Below are positions 49,898 through 62,555 of a stretch of 64,000 bases of DNA, one piece after another. A program made the position numbers and the translations under genes. Each line of letters opens with the position of its first letter. The first letter of the stretch is position 1. The DNA comes from Monilinia fructicola (taxonomy: Eukaryota; Ascomycota; Leotiomycetes; Helotiales; Sclerotiniaceae). A model generated the notes under the pieces. It saw nothing but the letters and a program-made list of their open reading frames with translations. It was not told the DNA's origin and made no database searches. The stretch lies in the NCBI GenBank assembly GCA_008692225.1, contig VICG01000015.1:1009001-1073000 (forward strand), read 5' to 3'.

Positions 49898-50805
49898 TTA
49901 TGTATACAATCGGGAGCTTCCCGAATTTCTCCTTCCCTTCTCATAGAGCCATTTATTGTTTAATCCTACACTTGATGTCTTCGCACCGCCCAAGGGACTT
50001 GGTGTGCCAGGTGTTCCAGGCTCACCTATCGATCGACCAAGAAAATTGGATGAACTGTACGGAGACCTTCGATTGCCACTTCCACTCATCAAGGTCTTCT
50101 GCAATAAAGGACTGGCCCCTGGCTGGTGAATTGGCCCCAATGGATTTACCAGACTCTCCAGGCTTTCTTGGCCATGCGGACTCTCAGGACGTTTTTCCAG
50201 AAGGACTTCCAGAAGCTGGGCTTCCTCTTCTACTTGCAGGCGAGCTACTCAAGGGTGTCGACGTCCTCCTGTATCTTGGCGGGGTCACATACTCTGAGCC
50301 TGGAGTGGGCGGCCGTGAACTAGGTTTTAACCCAAGTAATTTTCGTTGCGCAGGTGTTAAGGGAATATCTTCCATATTATCTCTTTTCGTATAGAATGGG
50401 CGAAGCGCGACAGCAACGTTGAAGACGAGGCAGAATTCCATCACCCGAAAGCTCCAGGTTGCAAATGTAGACAATAACCCTTCGTCAAGAAGATAGCCAG
50501 CAAAGCTGAGGGCACAATCAGCACTATTATCATTCATCAATTCACTATACTTACGTCCCCGAGAGGGTTCGACCAAGGTACTCTAACACAATAAAGCCCA
50601 CACCATTCCATAAAAGCCGTCTTAAATTTTGATCTGTGAAAGTGGCTAGATTCTGTCGTCTTGCGATTTCATCAAATTTCGGGTGTTTCCATGTGCCAGT
50701 TTGGGGTGTCGAAGGTTGCGATTCTCCAAATCCCAACCTTCCAGCCGATGCTGGTGATAATCTCTGAGCCGCTGGTGTAGTAGGGGTACGGATCATTGTA
50801 GACAT
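49898..50805 (-). CDS. nuclear pore membrane protein POM34-like, one single-base indel
   Basis: Integral membrane nucleoporin of the yeast Pom34 type (NPCC family), anchoring the pore ring. Exons on the minus strand: 50805-50555 and 50505-49898. The start is MSTMIRTPTTPAAQ. Family-like segments are PKFDEIARRQNLATFTDQN and LRRLLWNGVGFIVLEYLGRT (first membrane segment), then FAGYLLDEGLLSTF and VMEFCLVFNVAVALRPFYTK (second). Next come LTPAQRKLLGLKPSSRPPTP and a Ser/Pro-rich tail ending LNNKWLYEKGRR. The frame stops early at SGSPSGKTS. Removing one base near 50185 (TCTGGAAAAACG) restores EKRPESPHGQESLESLVNPL and the tail, about 285 residues. A divergent gene starts 541 bp away. Confidence 0.8.
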
Positions 50806-51346
50806 TTTAAGATCCCGGAACTCTGAAAGTTTACTAAGATATCGATGAGCTTTTGGTAGTTTTGTTAGCAAGCTGTAGATCTCAAATCATAACATCAATA
50901 GAGGCTTTGGATCATACTGCTCACTTTTTATGTTGATCGGCTAATTTTCACTGACCCTTATAGTTAGTATGAATTCAATTGGATTGACGAGTAATCTTAT
51001 GTTGGCATTGTTGTTTGTCGAGAAGGTTGTCGAAGGAATAGATCCTTTCTTGTTTGTTCTTCTCGAATTGTTTTGATCGTGAATTCATGAATCCATGGAT
51101 TCTATCAAAGCTCAAGGCGCGCTTCTAATTCAGCACTAGCGCAATTTGATACCCCTGTCGATTGGCCGGCTAGTGCCGGATATCATCACCCCGCCCGTAG
51201 AAAGCTCTCGTCTCACCAAATACCCGCCCGCCAACTTATCTGAACACCAACAGCTTTCGAACTTCGAAATTCGAAACAAGCATCAATACTCATGAAGGCT
51301 CCTTGAACTAGTTTTACGAATACCTACCGCTTTGAAATCTTCCAAG
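50806..51346. promoter_or_regulatory. divergent intergenic region between POM34 and the AMP-binding gene
   Basis: 541 bp between two outward-facing starts, so promoters of both genes lie here. No specific site recognised. Confidence 0.5.
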
Positions 51347-53178
51347 ATGGGATTCGATAATTTTATGCTCTACGTCGATGAGAGTATTACAGGTGTTCTC
51401 AGTGACTGGAATCTCTATTCTACCTTGATTGTTACTGTCCTTATTGGATTCTTTGCTTACACAGTGGTAACATCTCGGGATCCGGATTCACATCCTATGC
51501 TCTTGGCCCGTCAATCACAAGCATCGCCAGTTCGACAAGAAGGACAATCTGCCATCTTCAGAAACCATACTTCGCCTCATGGCATACCTTTAAACTCGGG
51601 ATTGAACGTCAAAGATCCTGGCGACTCAAAATGGGCCCCGGGTCGCAATGGTGATCTGAGGGATATATGGCGCAAGGCAGTCACTGGTGCTACTAATAGG
51701 GAGGGGAAGGAAACCGGAGAAATTGGTAGCCTTATAACAATATATGGTTCCGATAAACTTGTCACTCACAAGCTTGGTTTGTGCAATGTCGAGGATTAGC
51801 TCCTTCACCTTACTAACTTCTAATGCAGCCGATGTTACTCGCCAGATTAATCTTATTGGTCAACATATTAAACAAAATGGAGGGAACAATATTGCCATAT
51901 ACCTACCAAACTCTATTGAATATCTCGCCACATTGTTCGCCTGTGCCTTCTACGATCTCAGTGCGATACTTTTACCATATGATGAGTCTCCTGAAAGCTT
52001 ATTAAAATTGATACAAAAGTCCAAAGCGGATACGGTAATTGCTGCTGTTGGTTCTTTCCCCTTTGACGTGGTGATCAAATCTTATCCATCCTTGAAACAA
52101 ATGATATGGGTTGTTGATGATGGTAGCAAGCACATGGATTGGAAATGAAGTACCCAAGGGCACTGGAGGAGCAGTGAATGTTTCTACTTGGCAAGAGGTT
52201 CTCCAAGACCAGGAAGTTACAGCAGGATCTGAACTACCTGTGGTTGACAAGAATGGCAAGGAACCTAGCTCGGTTGTTGCATTCTGGCCGAACGGAGAAC
52301 TCGTGGAATACACTCAATCAGTATTGGTGGCTGGAGTGTCTGGCCAATTGTCTTCCATACCTACAGTTCAGCGTATCACATCCAAAGATCTCTTCCTATC
52401 TGCTGAACCACTATCAAAGATCTATCCTTTGGTCTTGACTCTTTCGGCACTTTACTCAAACTCTTCCATAGCATTAACATCCGTTGCAATCAAAGACCCT
52501 GATCTCGTTCTAGCAACGAAGGGTACATCTCCAACGATTGTTGTTGCTTCTTCCACTACTCTTGCGAAGCTCCATGCTGAAACTAAGGATAATTTAACTT
52601 CACCACTCTATCAAGTCGTTCATTGGTTTCAAACTCGATCTTTGGTACAGCATGGTGTTATGCCGCTCGCCACCGTCTTCTCCCGCATGTATGACCACCT
52701 TCGCCCTTCCATTGGTACAACTCCTGGCAAACTCCGCTTAATCTACGTTTCTGAACCCATTGGTGCTCAATCAACACCTTTAAGCGCCGAAATGCTCTCA
52801 GATCTGCGTATCTACACCGGTTCAAGAATTATCTATGCTCTTACAGCATCAAAGGTAGCAGGTGCTGTATCACAGACTGGTATCTATGATTACCGAGTAG
52901 ATGATGGTTCTGAGAAATACTCGCACTTTGGAGCACCTCCACCATCTGTTGAGATATTTTTGAAGGATACTAAGGAGCACCAGACTTCTGATACATCTTC
53001 CGTTGGAGAAGTATATTCCCCTTTCTTTGCCCCTTTTGATCCTCTTCTCTCATTGTACATACTAACTGACAAACACCAACAGATCATAGTCAGAGGCCCT
53101 GCCGTAGTAGGAGAAGAAGCAGACTTGGGTATTGCAGGAAAGATAAAACCAGACCACACACTCGCTCTACTCCCATAG
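51347..53178 (+). CDS. AMP-binding (acyl-CoA synthetase-like) protein, degenerate, one single-base indel
   Basis: Resembles the ANL adenylating superfamily. Exons are 51347-51776 and 51829-53178. The N-terminus has one membrane segment (LYSTLIVTVLIGFFAYTVV). Recognisable blocks are NIAIYLPNSIEYLATLFACA and DLSAILLPYDESPESL, with VIAAVGSFPFDVVIK. The usual phosphate-binding TSGTTGxPKG is not visible; PSSVVAFWPNGELVEYTQSV occupies its place. The C-terminal region has IIVRGPAVVGEEADLGIAG but no obvious YxTGD, and the protein ends shortly after. Activity is therefore doubtful; it may be a membrane-tethered pseudoenzyme. The frame breaks at 52144-52147, where one extra A turns MDWNEVPKG into MDWK-stop. 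Corrected length is about 592 residues. Confidence 0.72.
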
Positions 53179-53387
53179 TCTAGTGGTGTTCATTGTGCAT
53201 ATCGATTAAATCTTATCCATACCATATCTATCATATCAAATAAAAATATATCCACAATAAAGCCACGAGCTATCCGAGGTCATCAAGTTACAAGTCTATT
53301 ATCATTGCTCTAAACTCCCATGGCCACCATCAGTCCCCTGTGTGTTGTAAAGACTAGCCTTTGTATAAGCTTTCAGAATCGGTATTA

Positions 53388-56300
53388 TGTTGCACGCCTG
53401 CAAACTTAGCTTTCGTATTAGCTCTGCAGACATGGTAACAGTTGCAACCCTGGCACCAATAATAGCCACTTCTCGAAGACATATCATAGCTTTGTTGCAC
53501 ACCTCAAGACTTAGCTCTCTCCTGAACTACTCTTCTGCAGGTATCAAAATAGAATATCCACTGTAAAGGTATTCTGTTGCATAACTGACATCTTAGCTGC
53601 TATGTTTAATTCACAGAGCGAGTGGTTTGTTGCATGTCGGGAAATTTAGTACAAAAACAGCCAATTTCTCACCCTGGTTAGCATGCTAATAAGAATATAA
53701 GGATTTCAAAAGCTGGCGTGGCAGGGGCGATGTTAAATTGGTGAGAGAAAGGAGTGCAGGGGTAGATACGCGGTAGAGACTTTGAGACCCCTAAAACTGA
53801 CTCGCTAAGGTATGGAAGGTTAAGGCTAAGGCTGAGACATCTCAAAACACCGGGATGTTATGGATAATGTATGGGACGGCAGGGAGTCCACTACTGTAGT
53901 GCAGCCGGGATTCGGCAAACGGCAAACGTTAAGGCTTAATGCTGTTAGAAGCGGTAATCCACCAGAGGTGATGCGTGTTGCCCCGAATGGGGTTCGTTGG
54001 TGTTGTGCAAATAGGAATGAGAAGGAGAGAAGGAAATAGCTGAAAAAGGAAAGGTAGAAAGTTAATGTTACTGTTAATGACCCTTTTAGGTTTACATTTA
54101 CGTACCTATATAACTAATAATTAGATGAGTTTATACCATATGCATAGGTACAGTAGTAAGTTTGATCATTGATGATTTGGATACGAGAATTTTACCAGTA
54201 CATAAGCAAAGCGTGACTTAAATTGGTGTACACCGTTGTTTGTTGATATCGCAAATACACCGGTAAGGCTAACATGCACCACTACTAATTTTACGTAGTA
54301 TAATTAACTATATTAGTCTACTCAATCATGAATTAATCATGAATTGGTTAGAAATTAATTATAAATTGAAATGAAATGAAATGAAATTTTCATGCTTAAG
54401 CAAAGATTAGCTAGTTAGTATCTACTATAGCTAGCTACCTTCCAAGTTTAAACTATCCGTTAGAATCGTTACGCTCCGTTGTTATGTTTACTTCAGGTTG
54501 TCTAGCGCACCGAGCGAGCATACCTGCTCTTACCTCATAGCCTCTTTGTTGGCATAAATCTAATTTTTGTGTTGACGCTTCAATAGTCAAACTAAGCGAA
54601 ACGAGACGAGCTAAACTACGGTATCATAACTGCACTACTCGCCTAAATATAAAGCCTAAAATGTCTGAGAGTGCCTGAACTAAAGGCCTACGGCCGTAAT
54701 CTAATGTAGGATTACCTAAAATGAGCAAAACGAGATATATGAAGCACACAGCATTTGAAGTGCGTGAACAATCAATTGTGTAACTGGGCAGTCAAATCCC
54801 CTGTCAAGCGTATAAATCAAGTGTAACAACCAAGATGGTAGCGCAATCTTTCACGACTTCACCAGTTGATATAGCAATGCGATTCTCCCGCGGCCAACTA
54901 CTATTTCATTTGAACCAAGGCAAGAAGCATGGGGACCAAGAAACTAAAATAGGCTGGCTGCATAGGATAGGACTAAGAATGCAGAGTACCAGCACCAGTC
55001 TCAACACCAAAACTATGTGGGTAAAACTCGCGGAATTCAAAAGGTTATATCAATGCAAGATAAAGCGACCTAGTCATCGACATCGAATCAACGATCACTA
55101 GTGACAAACCATTACGGCGTAAATCTCACAGAAATGCCGCCGCAAGCGGTCGAATATCAACTAGACATACCATCGATATCCACCTTCTCGTGCCTATTCC
55201 TTTCAACACCCACCAGTGGGTGCACGGACTCATAAAACGTTAAAGTGTTAATATCTATATGTATTAAAATGTAATTTTTCGTTTTATTATAATACTATAA
55301 ATTTAATCTTCAAGATTTTTATAATCTTTGAAATACATTATATTCTTTATTTATTTTTCTATAAGGATACGGAGTTTTATAAAAAATTGATATATATCGA
55401 GATTAGTATTTTAAAATTGAAACACTTGATGTTATTTTTCATTAAAATCCATTGAGCATATTTTCGTTTTATGAGTCCGTGCACCCACTGGTGACCTGCT
55501 CTCAACGAGATTCTCCTTCTATCCGCACCACCTATCTCAAGGGGCTCACAGCCTCTAGTCTTCAGGACTAAAATATAGATGTGCAACAGTGGTATAATTG
55601 CCTCAAACTCCCCTGCAAAAACATCCGTACTCATACTGAAGCTTTGTTTGACTAACCATCCATGCATACATATATCCTGGATATATCTGCGTACATGCCT
55701 CTCGACACTTCGACTAAAAATCCAGACACGCAACAAAGCTCGGAGTCCCATCTTGAAGAATCTTAGGTTGAGGTATTAGTCTGGCAACTAATTTCTAGAC
55801 GTGCAACATTTGTGTGCTTCCTGCTGCTGTGGTGAAGAGGTTGTGAGATGGGGCTTTGTTCGTTGTTGGCTTGATCCAGGAGTATGGAGTAGGTGAGTTG
55901 CTAGGGGTTACAGCCTCTTGTCGACTCCTATTCGCTTCATTATGTTGGACTTTTATGTAAAGACTCGATACTCTTTAGATAAGAATACCATTCGCACAAT
56001 ATGTATTTGGCATCCAGATCGAACATAGGGCATTGAGTTGTAAATATGTAAGGAATAGAAACGCTACCCACTCGTCATTCCTCTGGTCCCTTGAACTAGT
56101 GTTTCTTTCTGCTTTTGTTTATATGCTTTGTGTGCTAATTCCCAGGATTGTTCCGCTATAGCCTACACAGGAACTAAGTGTCTTGGAAGTTTCAAAAATG
56201 CTTCCGGCTACTTTCCTCTCATCTTAACCTTCACTTGCTCTATACTAGTACAAGTCGCATCTACATGGTGAATCATCTACCCAACAATCTCGACTCCGCT

Positions 56301-56408
56301 CGAAGGACCATGCAATCCAGCACCGCACCGCAAAACTAACGCACAACTAAACCATTGTAAGATGCCAAGCTTTTCAAGTCGTTAAACTAAATCATAGACA
56401 TGCAACAC
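53388..56408. repeat. dispersed 21-22 nt motif TGTTGCA-N10/11-TTAG, seven copies in two orientations
   Basis: Four forward copies start at 53388, 53493, 53575 and 53628. Each has TGTTGCA, exactly 11 bases, then TTAG. Three reverse copies lie at about 55568-55588, 55788-55808 and 56388-56408. Each has the same ends with 10 bases between. Sequence outside the motif is not obviously shared. Confidence 0.7.
55211..55493. mobile_element. 283 bp MITE with perfect 29-bp terminal inverted repeats
   Basis: Left end CACCAGTGGGTGCACGGACT continues to 55239. The exact reverse complement occupies 55465-55493. The interior is A+T-rich with no coding potential. ACC precedes the left end and follows the right end, a possible 3-bp target duplication. 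Superfamily not determined. Confidence 0.88.
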
Positions 56409-57830
56409 TACACCCTCACTTCCCTTTGACTTCCCACGTCCCCGTTTTCCTGATCAACTAGCACGATCTTGAGAGCATCCTTCCCTGCAAAAGCGAAATG
56501 GTTACTGACGAGAAATCTCACAAAAGTCCAGATACTAGAGTACACCCCTACGACGTCAATCGCAAGTTCGCTAGGCAAAAAAAGAAAATACAATCGACAA
56601 TCAACGCTCAACGCAATCCAGACTCAACAACGCGACTACACAAGCGTTACAGCACCAAACGATCCCACGATCGCGAGGAGGGAAAGGAAGTGAGGAGATA
56701 ACACACACATTGCAGTGCACACGCAAAGCACAAGCACAAGCACAAGCGCCAAGAGATCCACGAACCGACATCTCCCAATCCGAAAGGACAGATGCGAACG
56801 ATACTTCGCATTCTCCATCTCAACACAGGAGTTCCCCATACAAAAGATAAAGCCGAGGAGGTTGCAACAGTAACTCATCTACACTCATCTACACTCCACT
56901 GCATTGCACCACACTTAGTTGATACATCGCATGTCCTCGTCTCGTACATGCTGCTGCTGAAAAACTGAATAGTCTCCAATATACCAGTAATGATGTGAAG
57001 ATCTCAAGATCCAGCCTCAGAGAAACACACGAAAGGATATATAGATACAATTGCAAGCCAACGAAAAAAGCATGCCCTCCCTCCCTTCTCCTTCTCCTTC
57101 TCTCCACACCCCCTTTCCCAACCTCAACCCAACCCCCCTCCCCGAAAAATCAAACATCCCTCAAAATCCACAAATCCAAACATCCCCTCCCCTCCCCACA
57201 AACCATCCATCCCGTCATCAAACGTGCAGCCCAAACCATCATGTGTGCATGCATGCATGCTATGAAACGATCGAATCTCAAAAATTCCCCGAAGATTCTT
57301 GATGTGCAGAATGTATCGTATATTGTCAGTTATTCATCCATCCATCCATATATCCATCCAGATTGCTATGCCATGCCATGCCATGCTCTGCTATACTCTG
57401 CTCTTCTATACATTTTCCAACTATTTCCCACACCAGATTTTTTCGTCATGTGAGATAGAAAGGAAAAGAAAAAGAAGAAGCAGAAGCAAACACCATCTCC
57501 ATCTCCAACCCGACCTCAACCTTTCATACTAACCATCGCATCTCCCCACCTCCCCATTTCCCCATCTCCCCATCTTCCCCGAAACAACATAAGCACCCTC
57601 TCTCTCTCTCTCTCTTCCTTCCCACCCCCCTCCCCCAACCAACCCCAACCCCAAACCCCAATAACAAAAAAACTTCACCTCAACCCTCTCCTCCCCCAGC
57701 TCCTCCTTTCATCCAGCAAGCAAGCAAACAAATAAACAACTAAATAAATAACCAACTAATCAGCCAACGACCTACCTATTAACCATAAACTTTATCTCAT
57801 CTCCTCTCATGCCATCTCACCTACCTCATT

Positions 57831-57917
57831 TACCTACCTACCTACCTACCTACCTACCTACCTACCTACCTACCTACCTACCTACCTACCTACCTACCTA
57901 CCTACCTACCTACCTAC
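57831..57917. repeat. CTAC tetranucleotide tract
   Basis: About 21 tandem CTAC units. Confidence 0.95.
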
Positions 57918-58044
57918 CCCTCTCTCTCCCTTCTCCCTTCTTCATCTCCCTTCTTTCTCTCCCTCCCTCCCTCCACCACTCCATCCCCTATCCCCCACCC
58001 CCATCCCCCATTCTCAAACCAACCCACACAACATATCCCAGAAC

Positions 58045-58121
58045 CCATATCCCATATCCCATATCCCATATCCCATATCCCATATCCCATATCCCATATC
58101 CCATATCCCATATCCCATATC
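58045..58121. repeat. CCCATAT heptamer array
   Basis: About eleven tandem CCCATAT units, followed by diverged CAGAACCCAGATC-like repeats to about 58198. Confidence 0.95.
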
Positions 58122-58229
58122 CAGAACTCAGAACCCAGATCCCAAATCCCAGAACCCAGAACTCAGAACCCAGATCCCAGACCTCAGAACCCAGAACTCG
58201 TGAGATATAGACTGAACACAACAGAACTG

Positions 58230-58271
58230 AACTAAACTAAACTAAACTAAACTAAACTAAACTAAACTAAA
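58230..58271. repeat. ACTAA pentamer array
   Basis: About eight tandem ACTAA units. Confidence 0.9.
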
Positions 58272-58410
58272 AAGTAAAATCTTAAAGAATAAAAAAAGAG
58301 AGAATAAAACTTTAAAGAATAGTATAAAACAAAAACAAGACAAGACATGTACACTGTACACTGTACACTGTACGCTGTACGCTGAACGAGCGAGATTCGC
58401 GGGGGAAAGA

Positions 58411-58593
58411 GATGGATGGATGGATGGATGGATGGATGGATGGATGGATGGATGGATGGATGGATGGATGGATGGATGGATGGATGGATGGATGGATGGA
58501 TGGATGGATGGATGGATGGATGGATGGATGGATGGATGGATGGATGGATGGATGGATGGATGGATGGATGGATGATGGATGGATGGATGGATG
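58411..58593. repeat. GGAT tetranucleotide tract, 183 bp
   Basis: About 45 tandem GGAT units with one interruption (GATGATGG near 58571). Poly-MDGW and poly-HPSI frames here are artefacts. Confidence 0.97.
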
Positions 58594-59146
58594 CAGTGTA
58601 TGTGATATCCCGCCTTCACCCCCCCTTGCCCCCCCCCCCCAACACACACACACTGTGTATGTATGTATGTATATATGCATGCATGTATGCAACGGAGTGA
58701 AGAATGCAGATGCGCAGATGAAACCTACCTACCAATACACGTAGGACAAAAACGGGGAAAGAGAAAGGGATTAGAAAGGGCCAAAGAAAAAGCAACGAAT
58801 TCGAATTTGGTATAACTATAACTAAAAAAGTACACGAGAGCGTGCAGGCCAAAGATGCAAAAGGCTCTCTAATCTCAATGGTATCTATCATTCATGAAAG
58901 CAAGCAAAGATCCATCCAGCCATCCATCCGTCCATACCGTCCCATTTCCCCAAACCATCCAGGTCAACCGGTCAACCGGTCAACCATCGATCCCAACAAT
59001 CCCATTTCATCATTGATCCAATTCTCCATCTAGATCCAGATCCAGACTTTGGTAAAATGAAAAACTCCCTTCCCATACAAAAGAAATTAAACATCTCAAC
59101 GACCCCCCCCATTGCCCCAATTCCTCACTCGTATCCCAACCGTCCC

Positions 59147-61551
59147 CTATTGGTCATGCTCCCCCCAACCACCATCCCCCCCACCTCCACTCACTAAACC
59201 TCCCTTGACAAATGGATCCCTACTCCCCGAATGATCCCTATCCCTTCCATTTGCACTTCCTCTTGGTCTCTGACTCGTCGTATCCCTTCTAAACACCGTA
59301 TTTGCCTTGGGAATTTCATTCAATCCCATATCCGGCGTGTTTGCCGCTTCAACTAGTAAAACACCCGAAGGGGCAGCCACACCATGTCCTTACCCCTCTT
59401 GTTCCACTGTGGCGCCTCTTCGAATTGTGGCGTGAAATCCAACAGAGGTTTAGGCTTTCTGCTACTAGATCTGCGTTGGAGACTGGTATTGGCGACATTG
59501 CCCGTTTCGAGACGTTTAGCTTTGCTAGGCATGGACATAGCTCTTGATTGGGCTGCACTATTGATGAGTGTGGGACCATCGACAAAAGATCCATTCTTGA
59601 GACTGTTCTCGGCGGTCTTGTTGTGCTTTTTGACGGACCGAATACGTTCTACCCAATAATCCGTCCGAAGCAAATTGATCTTCTTGCGGTGGTGCTCGGT
59701 AAGATATGGGTGGTCCACCTTTGGCCATTCGAGGGAGTGGTGTTATCGTGGACGCATTTCGTAAGTGGAATGGAACCTGCTTGGGGTTCTCATCCTCGGT
59801 GGTCGAATCATCAGCTTCGGATTTATCAAAACGATCCATATCAATCAATGGCTTGAATGATCCAATCGTATATGGATCTTCATCCACCGAAACCTTCACC
59901 CTATTGCGTTTGGACCCCTCTGACCCCCGGTCCCGGGTCTTGATGAGATTTTGGTCTTGATCGTCTTCACCGTCTTGGTAGCTTTCTTTTGACCTTCACC
60001 CATCTTGTTCACCAAATACCAACTTCTCCAAGTCTGCACCCGCCGAATACCACGCATTTGCCGCAACCCGGTCATCGGTGCAGAAGAAATGGACAAAGTT
60101 CTCGGTGCTCAAGAACATTGCGGTTTTTTGTTGACTCTTGATAGCATAACAATTCTTTCTCGGTGGCTTCAGAACTTTCCGCACCTGATGCGCTGTCGGA
60201 GTGTAAATATCAAAATCAGACAGATGACAAATCGTCATCGAATCCTTATCATTCACGGCCATGCCCGACTTTTTCGAAACAAACACTTGACCAGAAGAAA
60301 GAAGGGTGATGTAACGTTTGTTCCACTTGCCAGGTTTCTGGGAATGATAAAGTTGGACTGTGACATCCATGGGTGCATCTTCGGGTACAGATGTCGATTC
60401 TAGGTCTTCCTCTGGATAATCGGAACTCTCTACAATCAGCGCATTTTGTGTATCTCTGTCCCAAGAGTTCATGATATCTCTGATGTGTTCATAACGACGA
60501 ATTTTGCGCTCCAGACCAAGGGTTGCATAGGATTCCATCAACACAGCTGTGCGTAGGTTAATATCAGCCGACATGATATTCGCAGCAGTGGTGATGAGAT
60601 CCATGGGAGTTGTATCTCCGTCGACTGGTAGATTGATGGATGACTGTTGGCAACGAATCAACACTCTCTAGATGATTGTCAGCATTGCTCTTACATTCAA
60701 GGTCATGAGCTTACCCTCTCCGGCGCATTGGATGCTGAAATTGGGGCATCGGTTTGCGGAACCACCCCTCCACCACCCTGTTGAATACCCATAGGATTTA
60801 TGACGGGCGCATCAATCCTAGGGGGGCCATCCGCGATCGCGCGCTGTATGGATGCCAGATTATCCAATGGACTAGGTGCGATGGGCTTAGTTGTTGTCGT
60901 GATACGTCTCTTCCCACTAAAAAATCCGAACTTTTGAGGAGGACTTCTGACAGATTCATTTGCAGCGGCATCCAAGGTTGCTTCCAATCGCTCCAAATCC
61001 TTGCGCTTCTGTTCCGCCAAGATCCTCTCCGTCTCTTCATCGCTCAATTGAACCGGAAGCGAAAGTGGTGGAGGGGAATGGGCGGGAGAGAGAACTTTAT
61101 GTTGGTATGCTCCATTGTCGCTATGATAATTCGACTCATAACCTTGCTGTCGCTCATGATAATCTTGAGGTTCATCGGTCGCTCCTACATGTGTTTGCGA
61201 TCGCTGTGGAATGGGACGTCGAGTTTGGGCATAATTTGAGGGAAGACCGGTCGCAGAATCCACGGGATCCGTTGTACGTCTCATTATTGGAAGTCTGGCC
61301 GTAGGATTCGGGGATGTCGATGGGCCATGCGATTCAGGTAATGAAGGCACAAGGGTTACATCTTCGGATTTGAGGGCCAACTTCGGTCGTCGATATCTTG
61401 ACATACTTTTGGTCCGAGACAAAGAGGTATTGTGACTTTGTTGAACGTCTTGTTGCTTTGGAGGAATGAGATCGGATTTTGAAGGTATCGCTCTTACGGA
61501 TCTATACCTAGAATATTTTTGTTGTAAGGGTTGAGTTGATGGTTGTGCCAT
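59147..61551 (-). CDS. Ras-association plus PH-domain adaptor protein, about four single-base indels
   Basis: Probably a cortical adaptor that binds a Ras-like GTPase (RA) and membrane phosphoinositide (PH), as in the RA-PH architecture of MRL-type proteins. Exon 1 is 61551-60715: a Ser/Pro/Gln-rich disordered region from MAQPSTQPLQQKYSRYRSVR. A 47-nt intron follows. Exon 2 starts at 60667 with the RA-like segment VLIRCQQSSINLPVDGDTTP and LITTAANIMSADI. The PH domain has VTVQLYHSQKPGKWNKRYIT, QVFVSKKSG and NFVHFFCTDD, then DRVAANAWYSA. The frame stops at VFGEQDG near 59999, but restoring frame at about 60000, 59916, 59713 and 59388 gives a continuous basic, Ser-rich tail ending at 59147. Corrected length is about 785 residues. 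Confidence 0.75.
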
Positions 61552-62555
61552 GATGAATGAATTGGCAAAGCAAGAAAGAAAGAGAATGAATGAAGTGAAG
61601 TTGTTGGATAGAAGAAAGTTAAAAGGATCATAAGTGATAAACAGTAGTTCTATGTATTATTGAAGCCTTATCAATGATTACTCTTATGCGCATTATTTTC
61701 CTACTTGAAATCTTTCCAAGAGTCACAAGATGGTGAAGAAAATAAAGAAGTGAAGTGAGTGGAGGAGGAGGAGGAGGAGGAGGAGGAGGAGGAGGTGGTG
61801 GTGGTTGTTATTGTTCTTGTTGCTGTTGAAGTTGTTGTTATTGTTATTGTTGTTGTCGTTGTTGTTGGCTATTCCAGATTATTCTTGTTATCAGGAAAGT
61901 TGTAAGAGAATGAACTGAATCAAACTGAAGTGAACTGAATTGAACTACTACTCATAAATAGATAGTAAAAGTCAAAGTCAATCAATCAATCAATCAATCC
62001 GTCTCCCCCAGATTTTGAAGTACAATTGATATTTGTACCTGGTGTACCTGCAGATGATAAATGCAGTGTTAGAATGAAGTGGGCTTTGTGGACGATGCAG
62101 TGGATGAGGTGGATGAGGTGGATGAAGGTGGATGCAATCTTACTTTTAATCAAGTTGATCAAGAAGTTCTACTTTTATTAGTATGTTCACCAGCTTCGAT
62201 GCTTGAGGTAATCTGGAAACTCTTTTCTTTTCTTGTAAGGTTATGGATGTATGGATGTATTCAATAAGGAAAAGAATACAAGTAAAATCGATGAAATGGA
62301 ATGGAATTGATTTGAATTAAGTTAAATGTACATAATTAATTAATTGATTGATTGATTTGATTACTTGTATCAGATCAGATCAGATCAGATCCAAGCTCCA
62401 AAGCTATCAACTAATCTCTTCCTGCCTCTTTTACTCCAAGGAATGTTTTGTTTGACTTAGGGAAGATTTTTAAATGATCCAAACAAAAGAGTTAGAACTA
62501 GATGATCTCCCGAATAATGTGGGGGAATCAAACAAGGGGAAATTGTAGAATCATA
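61552..62555. other. upstream region of the RA-PH gene
   Basis: No gene recognised. Contains GAG (61761-61794), GTTGTT-like and AATC/TGAT simple repeats. Confidence 0.4.
61761..61794. repeat. GGA/GAG trinucleotide tract
   Basis: About eleven tandem GGA units, about 210 bases upstream of the RA-PH start. Confidence 0.9.

Larger units (their letters stand above)
53179..59146. other. 6 kb gene-free interval
   Basis: No frame in this interval shows a protein family. It contains seven copies of a 21-22 nt motif (53.39-56.41 kb), a MITE (55211-55493) and a dense run of unrelated microsatellites (57.8-58.6 kb). Open frames at 57.0-58.7 kb are translations of simple repeats. The interval from 53.2 to 56.7 kb could contain a non-coding transcript or old decayed repeats. 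Confidence 0.5.

Noticed and set aside
52111..53178. Separate gene starting at 52111
   Set aside because: It is the continuation of the upstream AMP-binding frame after a one-base insertion. The two parts have no gap and the residues run on.
57809..58744. Long frames rich in YLPT, GIWDM, MDGW and HPSI repeats
   Set aside because: Direct translations of the CTAC, CCCATAT and GGAT tracts.
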